DNA from: CAZNNH01 sp964574335
GTDB taxonomy: Bacteria; Acidobacteriota; Vicinamibacteria; Fen-336
DNA length: 7,268 nt
Reading direction: 5' to 3'
NCBI GenBank assembly: GCA_964574335.1
Contig: CAZNNH010000244.1
Coordinates: 1 to 7,268, forward strand
The translations under genes were made by a program, and so were the position numbers. Shown one piece after another: positions 1 through 5,419 of the stretch (its first letter is position 1; each line of letters opens with the position of its first letter). The notes under the pieces are model-generated. The model was given only the letters and a program-made list of their open reading frames with translations, did not search any database and was not told where the DNA came from.

Positions 1-71
1 GTGAACATCGAGAGAAGGAACGGCAACTGCGCACTACGCGAATCCCCAGAGTCATCCCGCCCCGTTCGCGG

Positions 72-419
72 GTGCGTCTCGTCCGTGCAGATCGCGCCAC
101 GCCTACCTGGCATTCGCAGGTCGGGCGAAGGTTCCGTGTCGGGTACTACGGTCGGAAGGATGGCCTGGATTGCATCTGGCTCGTGAACGAGGATGGCGGC
201 TACGAGCAGACTACCGATCGAGGTGCTCTGCTGAAGTACTTCGAGATCGAGCAGCTGACCGACGAGCGGGACTACTGCGGCGTGCACAAGCGGAGGCTCG
301 GGCACCTGAGAGCCACGCGAGTCAAGGCGACGACCGAACCGCAGGCCCCGGTCGTGGCAGGTCGAGGACGTCAACGGGAAGCCAGCACGGGACGCAACAA
401 GAGATCGAATCGAGGGTGA
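72..419 (+). CDS. small basic hypothetical protein, start uncertain
   Basis: I do not recognise the family. The first two thirds read like a genuine folded domain: a stretch with RFRVGYYGRKDGLDCIWLVN followed by an acidic, aromatic segment (DGGYEQTTDR, then LLKYFEIE). The last 35 residues are Arg/Lys-rich and low in complexity, possibly disordered or the result of a decayed 3' end. The GTG at 72 is the only ATG/GTG/TTG start in frame inside the window, but no Shine-Dalgarno sequence precedes it, and the protein-like reading (IPPRSRVRLVRAD) begins before it. The frame stays open to the left edge, so the gene may start outside. Another option is a rare CTG start at 27, which has AAGGA at 15-19, seven bases upstream. 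No membrane segment or signal peptide is visible. A short β-rich binding domain is possible but is only inference. Confidence 0.5.
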   Translation: MRLVRADRATPTWHSQVGRRFRVGYYGRKDGLDCIWLVNEDGGYEQTTDRGALLKYFEIEQLTDERDYCGVHKRRLGHLRATRVKATTEPQAPVVAGRGRQREASTGRNKRSNRG

Positions 420-547
420 GGCACCTCGTGGCACAGGGCGGTGTCGCGCCCCCATCGCGCATAGGGAATGCGTCGACCGTGTAGGCGTCGAGAAGGATTG
501 TCGCCGACAGGAGATGCAGCAACCGAGGCGTGCAAGGAGGATAGCCA

Positions 548-616
548 GTGACCGCTGGCGCTATTCAAGCACTCCTCGGAGTTGATCGCCAGCGTCGTGC
601 GGACATTGGCGGATGA
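548..616 (+). CDS. 22-residue micro-ORF, possible leader peptide coupled to the next gene
   Basis: A GTG codon at 548 follows AAGGAGG (534-540) with a seven-base gap, the best ribosome-binding site in the left third of the window. It opens a 22-codon frame, MTAGAIQALLGVDRQRRADI plus two Gly, that stops with TGA at 614-616. That stop overlaps the ATG of the following membrane protein (ATGA at 613-616), a standard arrangement for translational coupling. The downstream gene has no good ribosome-binding site of its own, only a short GGCGG, so ribosomes from the micro-ORF could supply its initiation. No function can be assigned to the peptide. It could equally be the truncated remnant of a longer gene. 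Confidence 0.35.
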   Translation: MTAGAIQALLGVDRQRRADIGG

Positions 617-1074
617 CACCGGACGGATTCTCGAGGTCAACGCCGCCGTTGGAGCGCTGGGAACTTACGCTTGTGGCCGCGTTCATCGCGGATGCGTCTG
701 CCGTCGTCGGTCTCCCGATCTTGTTCGTCTTCGGGTTCTACATGGGCTCCTCCGGATTTGCGCGGGGCCCCTCCCCGCTCGCCCTCCCCATCGCGCTGGA
801 CACCTGGTGGGGCGTCGTCGCTGCCGGGCTGGGCGTGATACGCGGGATCACCCGTCTCCGGTATCGGCCCGCCGTGTTCGCCCTCCTTCTTGTGGGAGCG
901 CAGGCCGGGTCCTACGTCGCCCAGGCCTTCATGTTTCGTGAGAATCCCTGGGCCTTGGATGGGATGATGGCCCTGGCCTCGTTGGGCGGCGGGGTCGTCG
1001 TCTCGCTGGCCTGTGTGGCGCGCGCCGCACGGCAGCAGCGCAGCAAGGACGCTGGGGAGACCGGGGCGCGCTGA
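613..1074 (+). CDS. hypothetical four-helix integral membrane protein
   Basis: This 153-residue protein is not one I recognise. Hydrophobic segments at about residues 18-43, 60-79, 86-106 and 116-136 suggest four transmembrane helices. Short charged ends surround them: a polar N-terminus with Arg and Glu near residues 8-17, and a basic C-terminal tail (RAARQQRSKD) likely to be cytoplasmic. Arg residues between helices 2 and 3 (RGITRLRYR, 77-85) also fit a cytoplasmic loop. There are no catalytic motifs and only one Cys. The ATG at 613 is the first start after an in-frame stop at 583-585 and overlaps the stop of a 22-codon micro-ORF, so translation may be coupled. It resembles the many small DoxX-like or uncharacterised four-helix proteins in shape only. 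Its high-GC codon pattern supports a real gene more than a specific role. Confidence 0.6.
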   Translation: MTPDGFSRSTPPLERWELTLVAAFIADASAVVGLPILFVFGFYMGSSGFARGPSPLALPIALDTWWGVVAAGLGVIRGITRLRYRPAVFALLLVGAQAGSYVAQAFMFRENPWALDGMMALASLGGGVVVSLACVARAARQQRSKDAGETGAR

Positions 1075-1143
1075 ACGTGAGACCTGCAGCCGACAAAGCA
1101 CGATGGCGCCACACTCGCGCCCTCGGCGCCGAAGTCGGACGAG

Positions 1144-1350
1144 ATGCGGAGACTGGTTCTTTCCGCGCTGCCGGGTTGGGCGTATCTGATTGCCGGGGTC
1201 GTTCTTCGCTACCGGGCCGCGCTGTTGCTGGGCTCTTTCGCGCTGCGTAGGACATCGCCCCATCTCAACCACAGACAACCAGTTACGGTGGACGCAATGG
1301 GCGCGAATCGGTGGCGCGAGTTGGCGCAAATGGTCCCGTCGGGCGCCTAG
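1144..1350 (+). CDS. doubtful short ORF with one hydrophobic segment
   Basis: A 68-codon frame starts at an ATG without a clear ribosome-binding site. The first half, residues 1-36, is hydrophobic and reads like one or two membrane-spanning segments (LPGWAYLIAGVVL and AALLLGSFAL). The second half is polar and has no protein-like pattern. It may be a fragment of a membrane protein, whose loss of frame left an unrelated tail, or simply chance. It lies just downstream of the four-helix membrane protein on the same strand. I see no similarity to it that I can support. Confidence 0.22.
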   Translation: MRRLVLSALPGWAYLIAGVVLRYRAALLLGSFALRRTSPHLNHRQPVTVDAMGANRWRELAQMVPSGA

Positions 1351-1378
1351 CGCTTCGAAACCACGGCGGTTCTTGGGG

Positions 1379-1384
1379 TATACT
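1379..1384 (+). promoter_or_regulatory. candidate -10 element for the lipoprotein gene
   Basis: TATACT matches the sigma-70 -10 consensus at five of six positions and stands out in this GC-rich sequence, about 70 bases before the lipoprotein start. No good TTGACA-like -35 box lies 16-18 bases upstream, where the sequence is CGAAAC or GAAACC. The call therefore rests on the -10 element and its position alone. Confidence 0.3.
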
Positions 1385-1454
1385 CCAGGTTTTGGCCTAG
1401 TCGGCGACACCCGGAGGATGGGAGCGGCGCCGGTCGGTCTCGGAGGTCTTGCCC

Positions 1455-2063
1455 ATGGTTCGTTGGTCACGTGTTTCGCTCCTCGGAGCGCCCCTGTCCG
1501 CCCTCCTGGTCCTGCCCGCATGCAGCGGGGGCTCCAGCTTGCCGACGACGCCGGGCACCACCCCCCCGCCGCCCACCACCACGGCCACGCCGCAGCCGAC
1601 CCCCACGCCGACTCCCACCCCGGAGCCGACGGCGACCGCCACCCCCTACGACTGCGACCGCGACACGCTGGCCCCGGGTCCGGTGGCCACCTACCGGTTC
1701 AAGCTCAAGGTCATCCGGCGCAACGGGAACGTCATCGAAGGCCCGCCCGAGGGCGACGAGTTCCCCACCGATGGGCGGGGGCGGATCATCGTGCACGAGG
1801 GCGACTTCCTGGTGTTCGACTCCACCCAGAAGAACGCCAACGGCCAGCCGTGCCAGTGGGAGAACGATCCCGGGTGGTGGACCAGCGACGAGGGGATCCT
1901 CTCCGAGCGCACCGAGGCTTCGCGTCAGACGACGGCCTGCGGGTTCCTGCTCCGTGCCGATGTCATCGGAACCGGCGAGTTCGACGTCGACGCCTGGCTC
2001 GACGGAGTGGATGCCGAGACGGTCTACGGTCACGATCCTGTGCTCAGGCTGGTGGCCGAGTAG
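1455..2063 (+). CDS. putative lipoprotein with Pro/Thr-rich linker
   Basis: The 202-residue product has a lipoprotein signal peptide: basic residues in the first six positions, a hydrophobic run, and a lipobox LPAC with the lipidated Cys at 23. Residues 29-64 form a Pro/Thr linker (TPTPTPTPEPT type) that would hold the following domain away from the membrane. Residues 65-202 form an acidic, Trp-containing domain with three more Cys (67, 133, 162), probably a β-sandwich of immunoglobulin-like type judged from its alternating pattern (GRIIVHEGDFLVFDS near 109-123). I do not recognise the family. The ATG at 1455 is preferred over a TTG at 1449 because GGAGGT (1442-1447) lies seven bases before it. 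A surface or periplasmic binding role is inference. The gene converges on tldD with 49 bases between stops. Confidence 0.8.
   Translation: MVRWSRVSLLGAPLSALLVLPACSGGSSLPTTPGTTPPPPTTTATPQPTPTPTPTPEPTATATPYDCDRDTLAPGPVATYRFKLKVIRRNGNVIEGPPEGDEFPTDGRGRIIVHEGDFLVFDSTQKNANGQPCQWENDPGWWTSDEGILSERTEASRQTTACGFLLRADVIGTGEFDVDAWLDGVDAETVYGHDPVLRLVAE
1539..1646 (+). repeat. low-complexity Pro/Thr codon repeat
   Basis: This stretch encodes lipoprotein residues 29-64, almost entirely Pro and Thr with a few Ala, Gln and Glu. Codons of the CCG/CCC-ACG/ACC type are repeated, so the DNA is a degenerate hexamer repeat and could vary in length by slippage. It acts as an extended linker between the lipid anchor and the folded domain. 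Confidence 0.75.
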
Positions 2064-2093
2064 CCCGGCCGGGAGCTCCCAGGTCCAGGACCG
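2064..2093. terminator. weak hairpin-forming stretch between convergent genes
   Basis: Directly after the lipoprotein stop come two overlapping perfect ten-base palindromes, CCCGGCCGGG (2064-2073) and GGGAGCTCCC (2071-2080), and then GGTC-CAG-GACC (2083-2093). Each can form only a short stem of three or four base pairs, and no T-run follows on either strand. A bidirectional terminator is expected here because the lipoprotein and tldD converge, but this sequence supports it only weakly. Confidence 0.2.
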
Positions 2094-2112
2094 GCTGCGG
2101 CCTCGGCGCCGC

Positions 2113-3534
2113 CTACTGCCGCGTTCCCCCTACGGTCATCTCGCTGACCAGGAGGGTCGGCAGGCCGACGCCCACCGGGACGTCCTGCCCTGCCTTGGAG
2201 CAGATCCCGACGCCCTGGTCGAGCTGCAGGTCGTGGCCGATCCGCGCCACCTTGGTGAGGATGTCGGGACCGTTGCCGATCAGCGTGGCGCCGAAGACCG
2301 GCGCGCCTAGCCGGCCACCTTCGATCCGGTAGGCCTCGGCCGCCGAGAAGACGAACTTGCCGCTGGTGATGTCCACCTGGCCGCCGCCGAAGTGCCGGGC
2401 GTAGAGCCCCCGGGAGACCGAGCGGATGATGTCCTCGGGGTCCTCCGAGCCGGCCAGCATGAAGGTGTTGGTCATGCGGGGTATCGGGAACGAGCCATAC
2501 CCCTGGCGCCGTCCGTTGCCGGTGGCCGGGAGCCGCATCAGCCGGCTGTTGAGCTGGTCCTGCAGGTAGCCGCGCAGGATCCCGTTCTCGATCAGGAGGG
2601 TCCTCCCGGTGGGACGGCCCTCGTCGTCCACGCTCAGGCTGCCGCGTCGATCCGGCAGCGTCCCGTCGTCCACCACGGTGACGCCCTCGCTGGCCACGCG
2701 CTGGCCGAGCCGGCCGGTGAAGGCCGAGGTGCCCTTGCGGTTGAAGTCCCCCTCGAGGCCGTGGCCCACCGCCTCGTGGAGCAGGATCCCCGGCCATCCC
2801 GGTCCCAGCACCACCGGCATCGGCCCCGCCGGGGCCTCCTCGGCCCCCAGCAAGGTCACCGCCCTTCGAGCCGCGTCCTCGGCGAAGTGCTCGGGAGGGT
2901 GGGCTTCGAAAAACTCCGGGCCCACCCGGCCGCCCCCGCCCGAGGAGCCCTCGCGCCGCACGCCACCCGCCGCGGCGATCACTGAGACCCGGATCGAGAC
3001 CAGCGGGCGCACGTCCTCGGCCAGGATCCCCGCCGAGGTGGCGATCCGCACGCTCCGGGTCTGCTCGGAGAGCGACACGATCACCTTCTCGATCCGTGGA
3101 TCGAAGCGGCGCGCGGCCCGGTCGGCCCGTTCCACCAGGGCCAGCCGCTCGCCGAGGCCGACCTGCTCGAGGGCGCGCGTCCCGTAGCGGCGCTCGACGG
3201 CGGCGGTCGCGACCCGCTGCGGAGGGACCGCCCGAGGCTGGCTGGCGATGTGGGCGGCGGTCTCGGCGGCACGCGCCATCGCCGCCCAGGAGAGGCCGTC
3301 GGTGTAGGCGTAGCCGGTCCGCTCGCCGGCGATCACCCGCACCCCCAACCCGCAGGTGATGCCCAGCGACGCGGTGCGGACGATCCCCTCCTCGAGCAGG
3401 AGCGAGGAGCTGCGCTGGTGCTCGAAGTAGAGGTCGGAGAAGTCGCCGCCCCGCTCCAGGGCGATGCCGAGCAGTCGCTCCATCTCGGCCACCGGGACGT
3501 CGGCGGGCGTCCGGGTCCCTTCGTCGGCTTCCAT
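2113..3534 (-). CDS. tldD: TldD family metalloprotease
   Basis: TldD is the catalytic partner of the TldD/TldE (PmbA) heterodimer, a cytoplasmic metalloprotease that trims unfolded peptides, removes leader peptides from ribosomal peptides such as microcin B17, and degrades the CcdA antitoxin in E. coli. The 473-residue product is close to the 481 residues of E. coli TldD. The zinc motif HEAVGH is present at 253-258, with the expected Glu254, and the third metal ligand is Cys445 in GICSKAGQ. The N-terminal DLYFEHQ and GVRVIAGERTGYAYTD blocks and the C-terminal VPVGVGLPTLLVSEMTVGGT block are typical. The ATG at 3534 gives the family's usual N-terminus; an upstream GTG at 3567 would add 11 atypical residues. 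No pmbA/tldE lies beside it in this window. A TATAGT hexamer six bases before the ATG suggests a leaderless message. Confidence 0.96.
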   Translation of the reverse strand: MEADEGTRTPADVPVAEMERLLGIALERGGDFSDLYFEHQRSSSLLLEEGIVRTASLGITCGLGVRVIAGERTGYAYTDGLSWAAMARAAETAAHIASQPRAVPPQRVATAAVERRYGTRALEQVGLGERLALVERADRAARRFDPRIEKVIVSLSEQTRSVRIATSAGILAEDVRPLVSIRVSVIAAAGGVRREGSSGGGGRVGPEFFEAHPPEHFAEDAARRAVTLLGAEEAPAGPMPVVLGPGWPGILLHEAVGHGLEGDFNRKGTSAFTGRLGQRVASEGVTVVDDGTLPDRRGSLSVDDEGRPTGRTLLIENGILRGYLQDQLNSRLMRLPATGNGRRQGYGSFPIPRMTNTFMLAGSEDPEDIIRSVSRGLYARHFGGGQVDITSGKFVFSAAEAYRIEGGRLGAPVFGATLIGNGPDILTKVARIGHDLQLDQGVGICSKAGQDVPVGVGLPTLLVSEMTVGGTRQ

Positions 3535-3540
3535 CCCGCC

Positions 3541-3546
3541 ACTATA
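3541..3546 (-). promoter_or_regulatory. candidate -10 element for leaderless tldD transcription
   Basis: On the reverse strand TATAGT, five of six matches to the -10 consensus, ends six bases before the tldD ATG. Transcription starting about seven bases downstream would begin at or next to the ATG, giving a leaderless mRNA. That agrees with the lack of a Shine-Dalgarno sequence (only GGCGGG) before the start. The -35 region (AGGTGG or GAGGTG) is poor, so this remains a candidate. Confidence 0.35.
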
Positions 3547-3632
3547 TCGCCACCGCCGCCCCGCCACCTCCTGCCGCCGCTGGCTCGCTTCCGCCCCGTA
3601 TCCACCGATCGCCGGCCGGGAAACAAGAAGTC

Positions 3633-3718
3633 GAGGCTCGGGGCGTTCGGTTTTTGGTGGTTGACAGCTCCCGCCGTCGCTCCCGAGGCGGCGGCGAACC
3701 GCTGACGCCCCGAGCCTC
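3633..3718. repeat. long nested inverted repeat, possible terminator or structured RNA
   Basis: The arms GAGGCTCGGGGCGT (3633-3646) and ACGCCCCGAGCCTC (3705-3718) are perfect 14-base inverted copies. Inside them CGGTT (3648-3652) pairs with AACCG (3697-3701), and further in CCGCCG (3671-3676) pairs with CGGCGG (3689-3694). The result is a nested three-stem rod on either strand. It lies 32 bases past the stop of the reverse-strand diguanylate cyclase gene and about 100 bases upstream of tldD. On the reverse strand the last arm is followed by GACTTCTTGTTT, moderately T-rich. A factor-independent terminator for the cyclase gene is the simplest reading, but a 58-base interior between the arms is unusual for one. 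A small structured RNA, a mobile palindromic repeat, or a 5'-leader element of tldD are alternatives. Confidence 0.6.
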
Positions 3719-3750
3719 CTCTCTGCGTCCTCGAGGGTCCCGAGGCGGCT

Positions 3751-5199
3751 TCAGGCCACGCGGTTGCGGCCGCTCTGCTTGGCCTGGTACAGAGCCCGAT
3801 CGGCCTCGTTGACCAGGTCGCTGGGCGAGTCGACCTGCTTGGAGGGGAAGCAGGCCACCCCGAGGCTGATGGTGATCCGGAGCGTCCGTGGGCCGACCTG
3901 GAAGACGTGCTCCTCGATCACGCGCCGCAGGCGCTCGGCGATGTGCAGGGCCTCGTCGTGGCCGGTGTGGGGCAGCACCGCCACGAACTCCTCGCCGCCG
4001 TAGCGGCCCAGCGAGTCGACGGTGCGGAGCGCCTGCGACATCAGCCGCGCCGTCTCGCGCAGCAGGGTGTCTCCGACCTGGTGGCCGTGGTCGTCGTTGA
4101 CCCGCTTGAAGTGGTCGATGTCGATCATGACCACGCTGACCCCGCCGGCGTAGCGGCCCACCCGCTCGAACTCGCTGGCGATCAGCTCCATGCTGTGGCG
4201 GTGGTTGAACAGATCGGTGAGGCCGTCTCGGACCGAGAGGTGGCGCAGCCGCTCGATCAGGCGGGCGTTGACGGCCACCAGGTACGCCAGGTTGGCCACC
4301 TGACGGAGCAGGCCTTCGGTCTCCAGGGGGATCCGTTGGGCGGAGCGGCCCGCGACCGCCAGCAGTCCCTTGAGCCCCCCGTCGGCCCGGATCGGGAAGG
4401 TGGCGAAGCCCCCCAGCGTCCGCTCCTCGCTGCCGGTGGCCCCGGTCGGAGGCGGCTTGGCCGCCCGGAACTGGATGCGATCGGCGCTGAGCTCCGGGCT
4501 CAGCCGGAGCATCGTCTCCAGCAGACGCTGGCGCGCCTCGGCGACCACCTCCTCCGAGGCCGGCCGCTGCAGCGAGAGCGCCACCTCGGCCCGGTCCGTC
4601 TCGACGAAGGCCAGGGCCCCCACGGTGTAGTCCAGCACCCGGGTGACGATCGCCATCAGCGAGGAGAAGGCCGCCTCGAAGTTGTGGAGCTTCTCGGCCG
4701 TCCTGCCGATCTCAGAGAGGATGGTAGCGGCGAACAGCTTGCGGTCGAGCAGGTCGTTGACCCGGCTGAGCACGTCGATGTCGTTCCCGCGCGCTTCGGC
4801 CGGCCGAGCCGGACGCCGCTCCCCTTCGCTCTCGGTGATCCGGCGCACCAGCGCCAGGATCCGCTGCGGCGCCTCGTCCTTGGTGACGTAGTAGTCGGCG
4901 CCCGTCTCGAGCCCCCAGAAGCGGTCTCCCGCCTGGTCCCGGCTGGTCAGGATTACCACCGGGATCGACGCCGTGGCGGGCTCGCTCTTCAGCAGCCGGC
5001 AGACCTGGTACCCGCTCATGCGGGGCATCATCACGTCGAGGATCACCAGGTCCACGGCCTCGGCGAAGACCCTGTCGACCGCCTCGATCCCGTCGCGGGC
5101 GGTCACCACGGAGAAGCCGGCGCGGCTCAGCAGGTCCTCGATCATCCGAAGCACCAGGGGTGAGTCGTCGGCGATCAGGACCTTGGGGGGGCTCGACAA
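3751..5199 (-). CDS. response regulator diguanylate cyclase (REC-GAF-GGDEF)
   Basis: The protein is a cytoplasmic two-component output enzyme that makes cyclic di-GMP from two GTP when its receiver is phosphorylated. Of 482 residues, about 5-122 form a receiver domain with the acidic pair Asp11/Asp12, phospho-acceptor Asp55, Thr85 and Lys107. About 140-320 is a helical linker plus a divergent GAF-like domain. About 321-480 is the GGDEF domain: metal-binding Asp360 in MIDIDHFK, active-site GGEEF at 401-405, and RTVD at 392-395, the RxxD inhibitory site five residues upstream. Synthesis and product inhibition are therefore both predicted. The TTG at 5199 is chosen because GGAG lies nine bases before it and the receiver begins at once; the frame stays open further upstream but antisense to the efflux gene. 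No histidine kinase is adjacent, so its partner is unknown. Confidence 0.93.
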   Translation of the reverse strand: MSSPPKVLIADDSPLVLRMIEDLLSRAGFSVVTARDGIEAVDRVFAEAVDLVILDVMMPRMSGYQVCRLLKSEPATASIPVVILTSRDQAGDRFWGLETGADYYVTKDEAPQRILALVRRITESEGERRPARPAEARGNDIDVLSRVNDLLDRKLFAATILSEIGRTAEKLHNFEAAFSSLMAIVTRVLDYTVGALAFVETDRAEVALSLQRPASEEVVAEARQRLLETMLRLSPELSADRIQFRAAKPPPTGATGSEERTLGGFATFPIRADGGLKGLLAVAGRSAQRIPLETEGLLRQVANLAYLVAVNARLIERLRHLSVRDGLTDLFNHRHSMELIASEFERVGRYAGGVSVVMIDIDHFKRVNDDHGHQVGDTLLRETARLMSQALRTVDSLGRYGGEEFVAVLPHTGHDEALHIAERLRRVIEEHVFQVGPRTLRITISLGVACFPSKQVDSPSDLVNEADRALYQAKQSGRNRVA

Positions 5200-5223
5200 G
5201 CGCGCGCTCTCCAGCAGGCCGGA

Positions 5224-5280
5224 AAAACCGGGGACACAATACCAATTTTCACAAAAACCCGTATTGTGTCCCCGGGTTTT
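5224..5280. repeat. long perfect palindrome, REP/MITE-like, in the divergent promoter region
   Basis: CCGGGGACACAATAC (5228-5242) and GTATTGTGTCCCCGG (5261-5275) are perfect 15-base inverted copies around an 18-base loop. Allowing one bulged G (5276), the stem grows to 19 pairs through A-runs at 5224-5227 and T-runs at 5277-5280. The loop is AT-rich (AATTTTCACAAAAA), unlike everything around it. Each strand leaves the stem into a run of T (four on the forward strand, five on the reverse), so the element could also act as a two-way intrinsic terminator. From memory, GGGGACA...TGTCCCC palindromes recur in many genomes near REP-associated tyrosine transposases; that link is inference. It ends 25 bases upstream of the diguanylate cyclase start codon. 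Confidence 0.7.
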
Positions 5281-5307
5281 CTGGCGGATTGGACCCCGGC
5301 GGCGGCG

Positions 5308-5314
5308 TATCTTA
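5308..5314. promoter_or_regulatory. AT-rich heptamer, possible -10 for one or both divergent genes
   Basis: TATCTTA reads as TATCTT on the forward strand, towards the efflux operon, and as TAAGAT on the reverse, towards the cyclase. Both are four-of-six matches to a -10 hexamer in a region otherwise almost free of A/T. A TTGGAC at 5289-5294 is only 13 bases before the forward hexamer, too close for a normal -35. If the reverse reading is used, the palindrome at 5224-5280 lies in the 5' leader of the cyclase mRNA. Confidence 0.2.
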
Positions 5315-5324
5315 GCATGCGGTT

Positions 5325-5345
5325 GGGGGCCGGCCGGCCTCCCCC
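5325..5345. repeat. GC-only imperfect inverted repeat
   Basis: GGGGG (5325-5329) and CCCCC (5341-5345) flank a core of overlapping CCGG/GGCC palindromes, so the segment can fold on itself. It stands 75 bases before the efflux operon start, in its likely 5' leader or promoter. It may be an operator or leader hairpin, or just a product of the base composition. Confidence 0.25.
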
Positions 5346-5419
5346 GCATCCGGACGCACCGTGCCGAGCGAACATTCTGCGCCCTGGAACGTATTTGTCC
5401 TAATGGAGATGGAGGTTCA

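Larger units (their letters stand above)
1075..1454. other. 380-base stretch without a confident gene
   Basis: Between the membrane protein and the lipoprotein I find no RNA gene, no long repeat and no convincing coding frame on either strand. One doubtful 68-codon ORF lies inside (1144-1350). The right end carries the likely expression signals of the lipoprotein gene: a TATACT hexamer at 1379-1384 and the ribosome-binding site GGAGGT at 1442-1447. Confidence 0.5.

Noticed and set aside
420..547. A possible tRNA or coding continuation after the first hypothetical gene.
   Set aside because: I could not fold a cloverleaf. The frame-2 reading that ends at 484 and a 23-codon frame at 514-585 both lack protein-like sequence.
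637..1521. A 294-codon open frame on the reverse strand.
   Set aside because: Its translation is Arg/Gly/Pro-rich with no protein-like pattern. It runs antisense to the membrane protein and across a non-coding stretch, as expected by chance at high GC.
1190..2332. A 380-codon forward frame across the lipoprotein gene.
   Set aside because: It reads the lipoprotein gene out of frame, giving His/Arg/Pro-rich low-complexity sequence, and crosses the 3' end of tldD.
2030..2797. A 255-codon reverse frame inside tldD.
   Set aside because: It is the shifted reading of tldD; the conserved zinc motif and family blocks are in the other frame.
3661..3666. A perfect TTGACA hexamer on the forward strand.
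   Set aside because: No -10-like sequence lies 16-18 bases downstream (the region is CCCGAGGCGG), and no forward gene follows. It lies inside the inverted-repeat structure.
3907..5163. A 418-codon forward frame opposite the cyclase gene.
   Set aside because: It is antisense to a gene with complete receiver and GGDEF motifs, and its Asp/His/Gln/Val-rich composition is typical of a mirror frame.
5289..5313. TTGGAC plus TATCTT as a complete promoter for the efflux operon.
   Set aside because: The spacing is 13 bases, too short for a sigma-70 promoter; only the -10-like part was kept, at low confidence.
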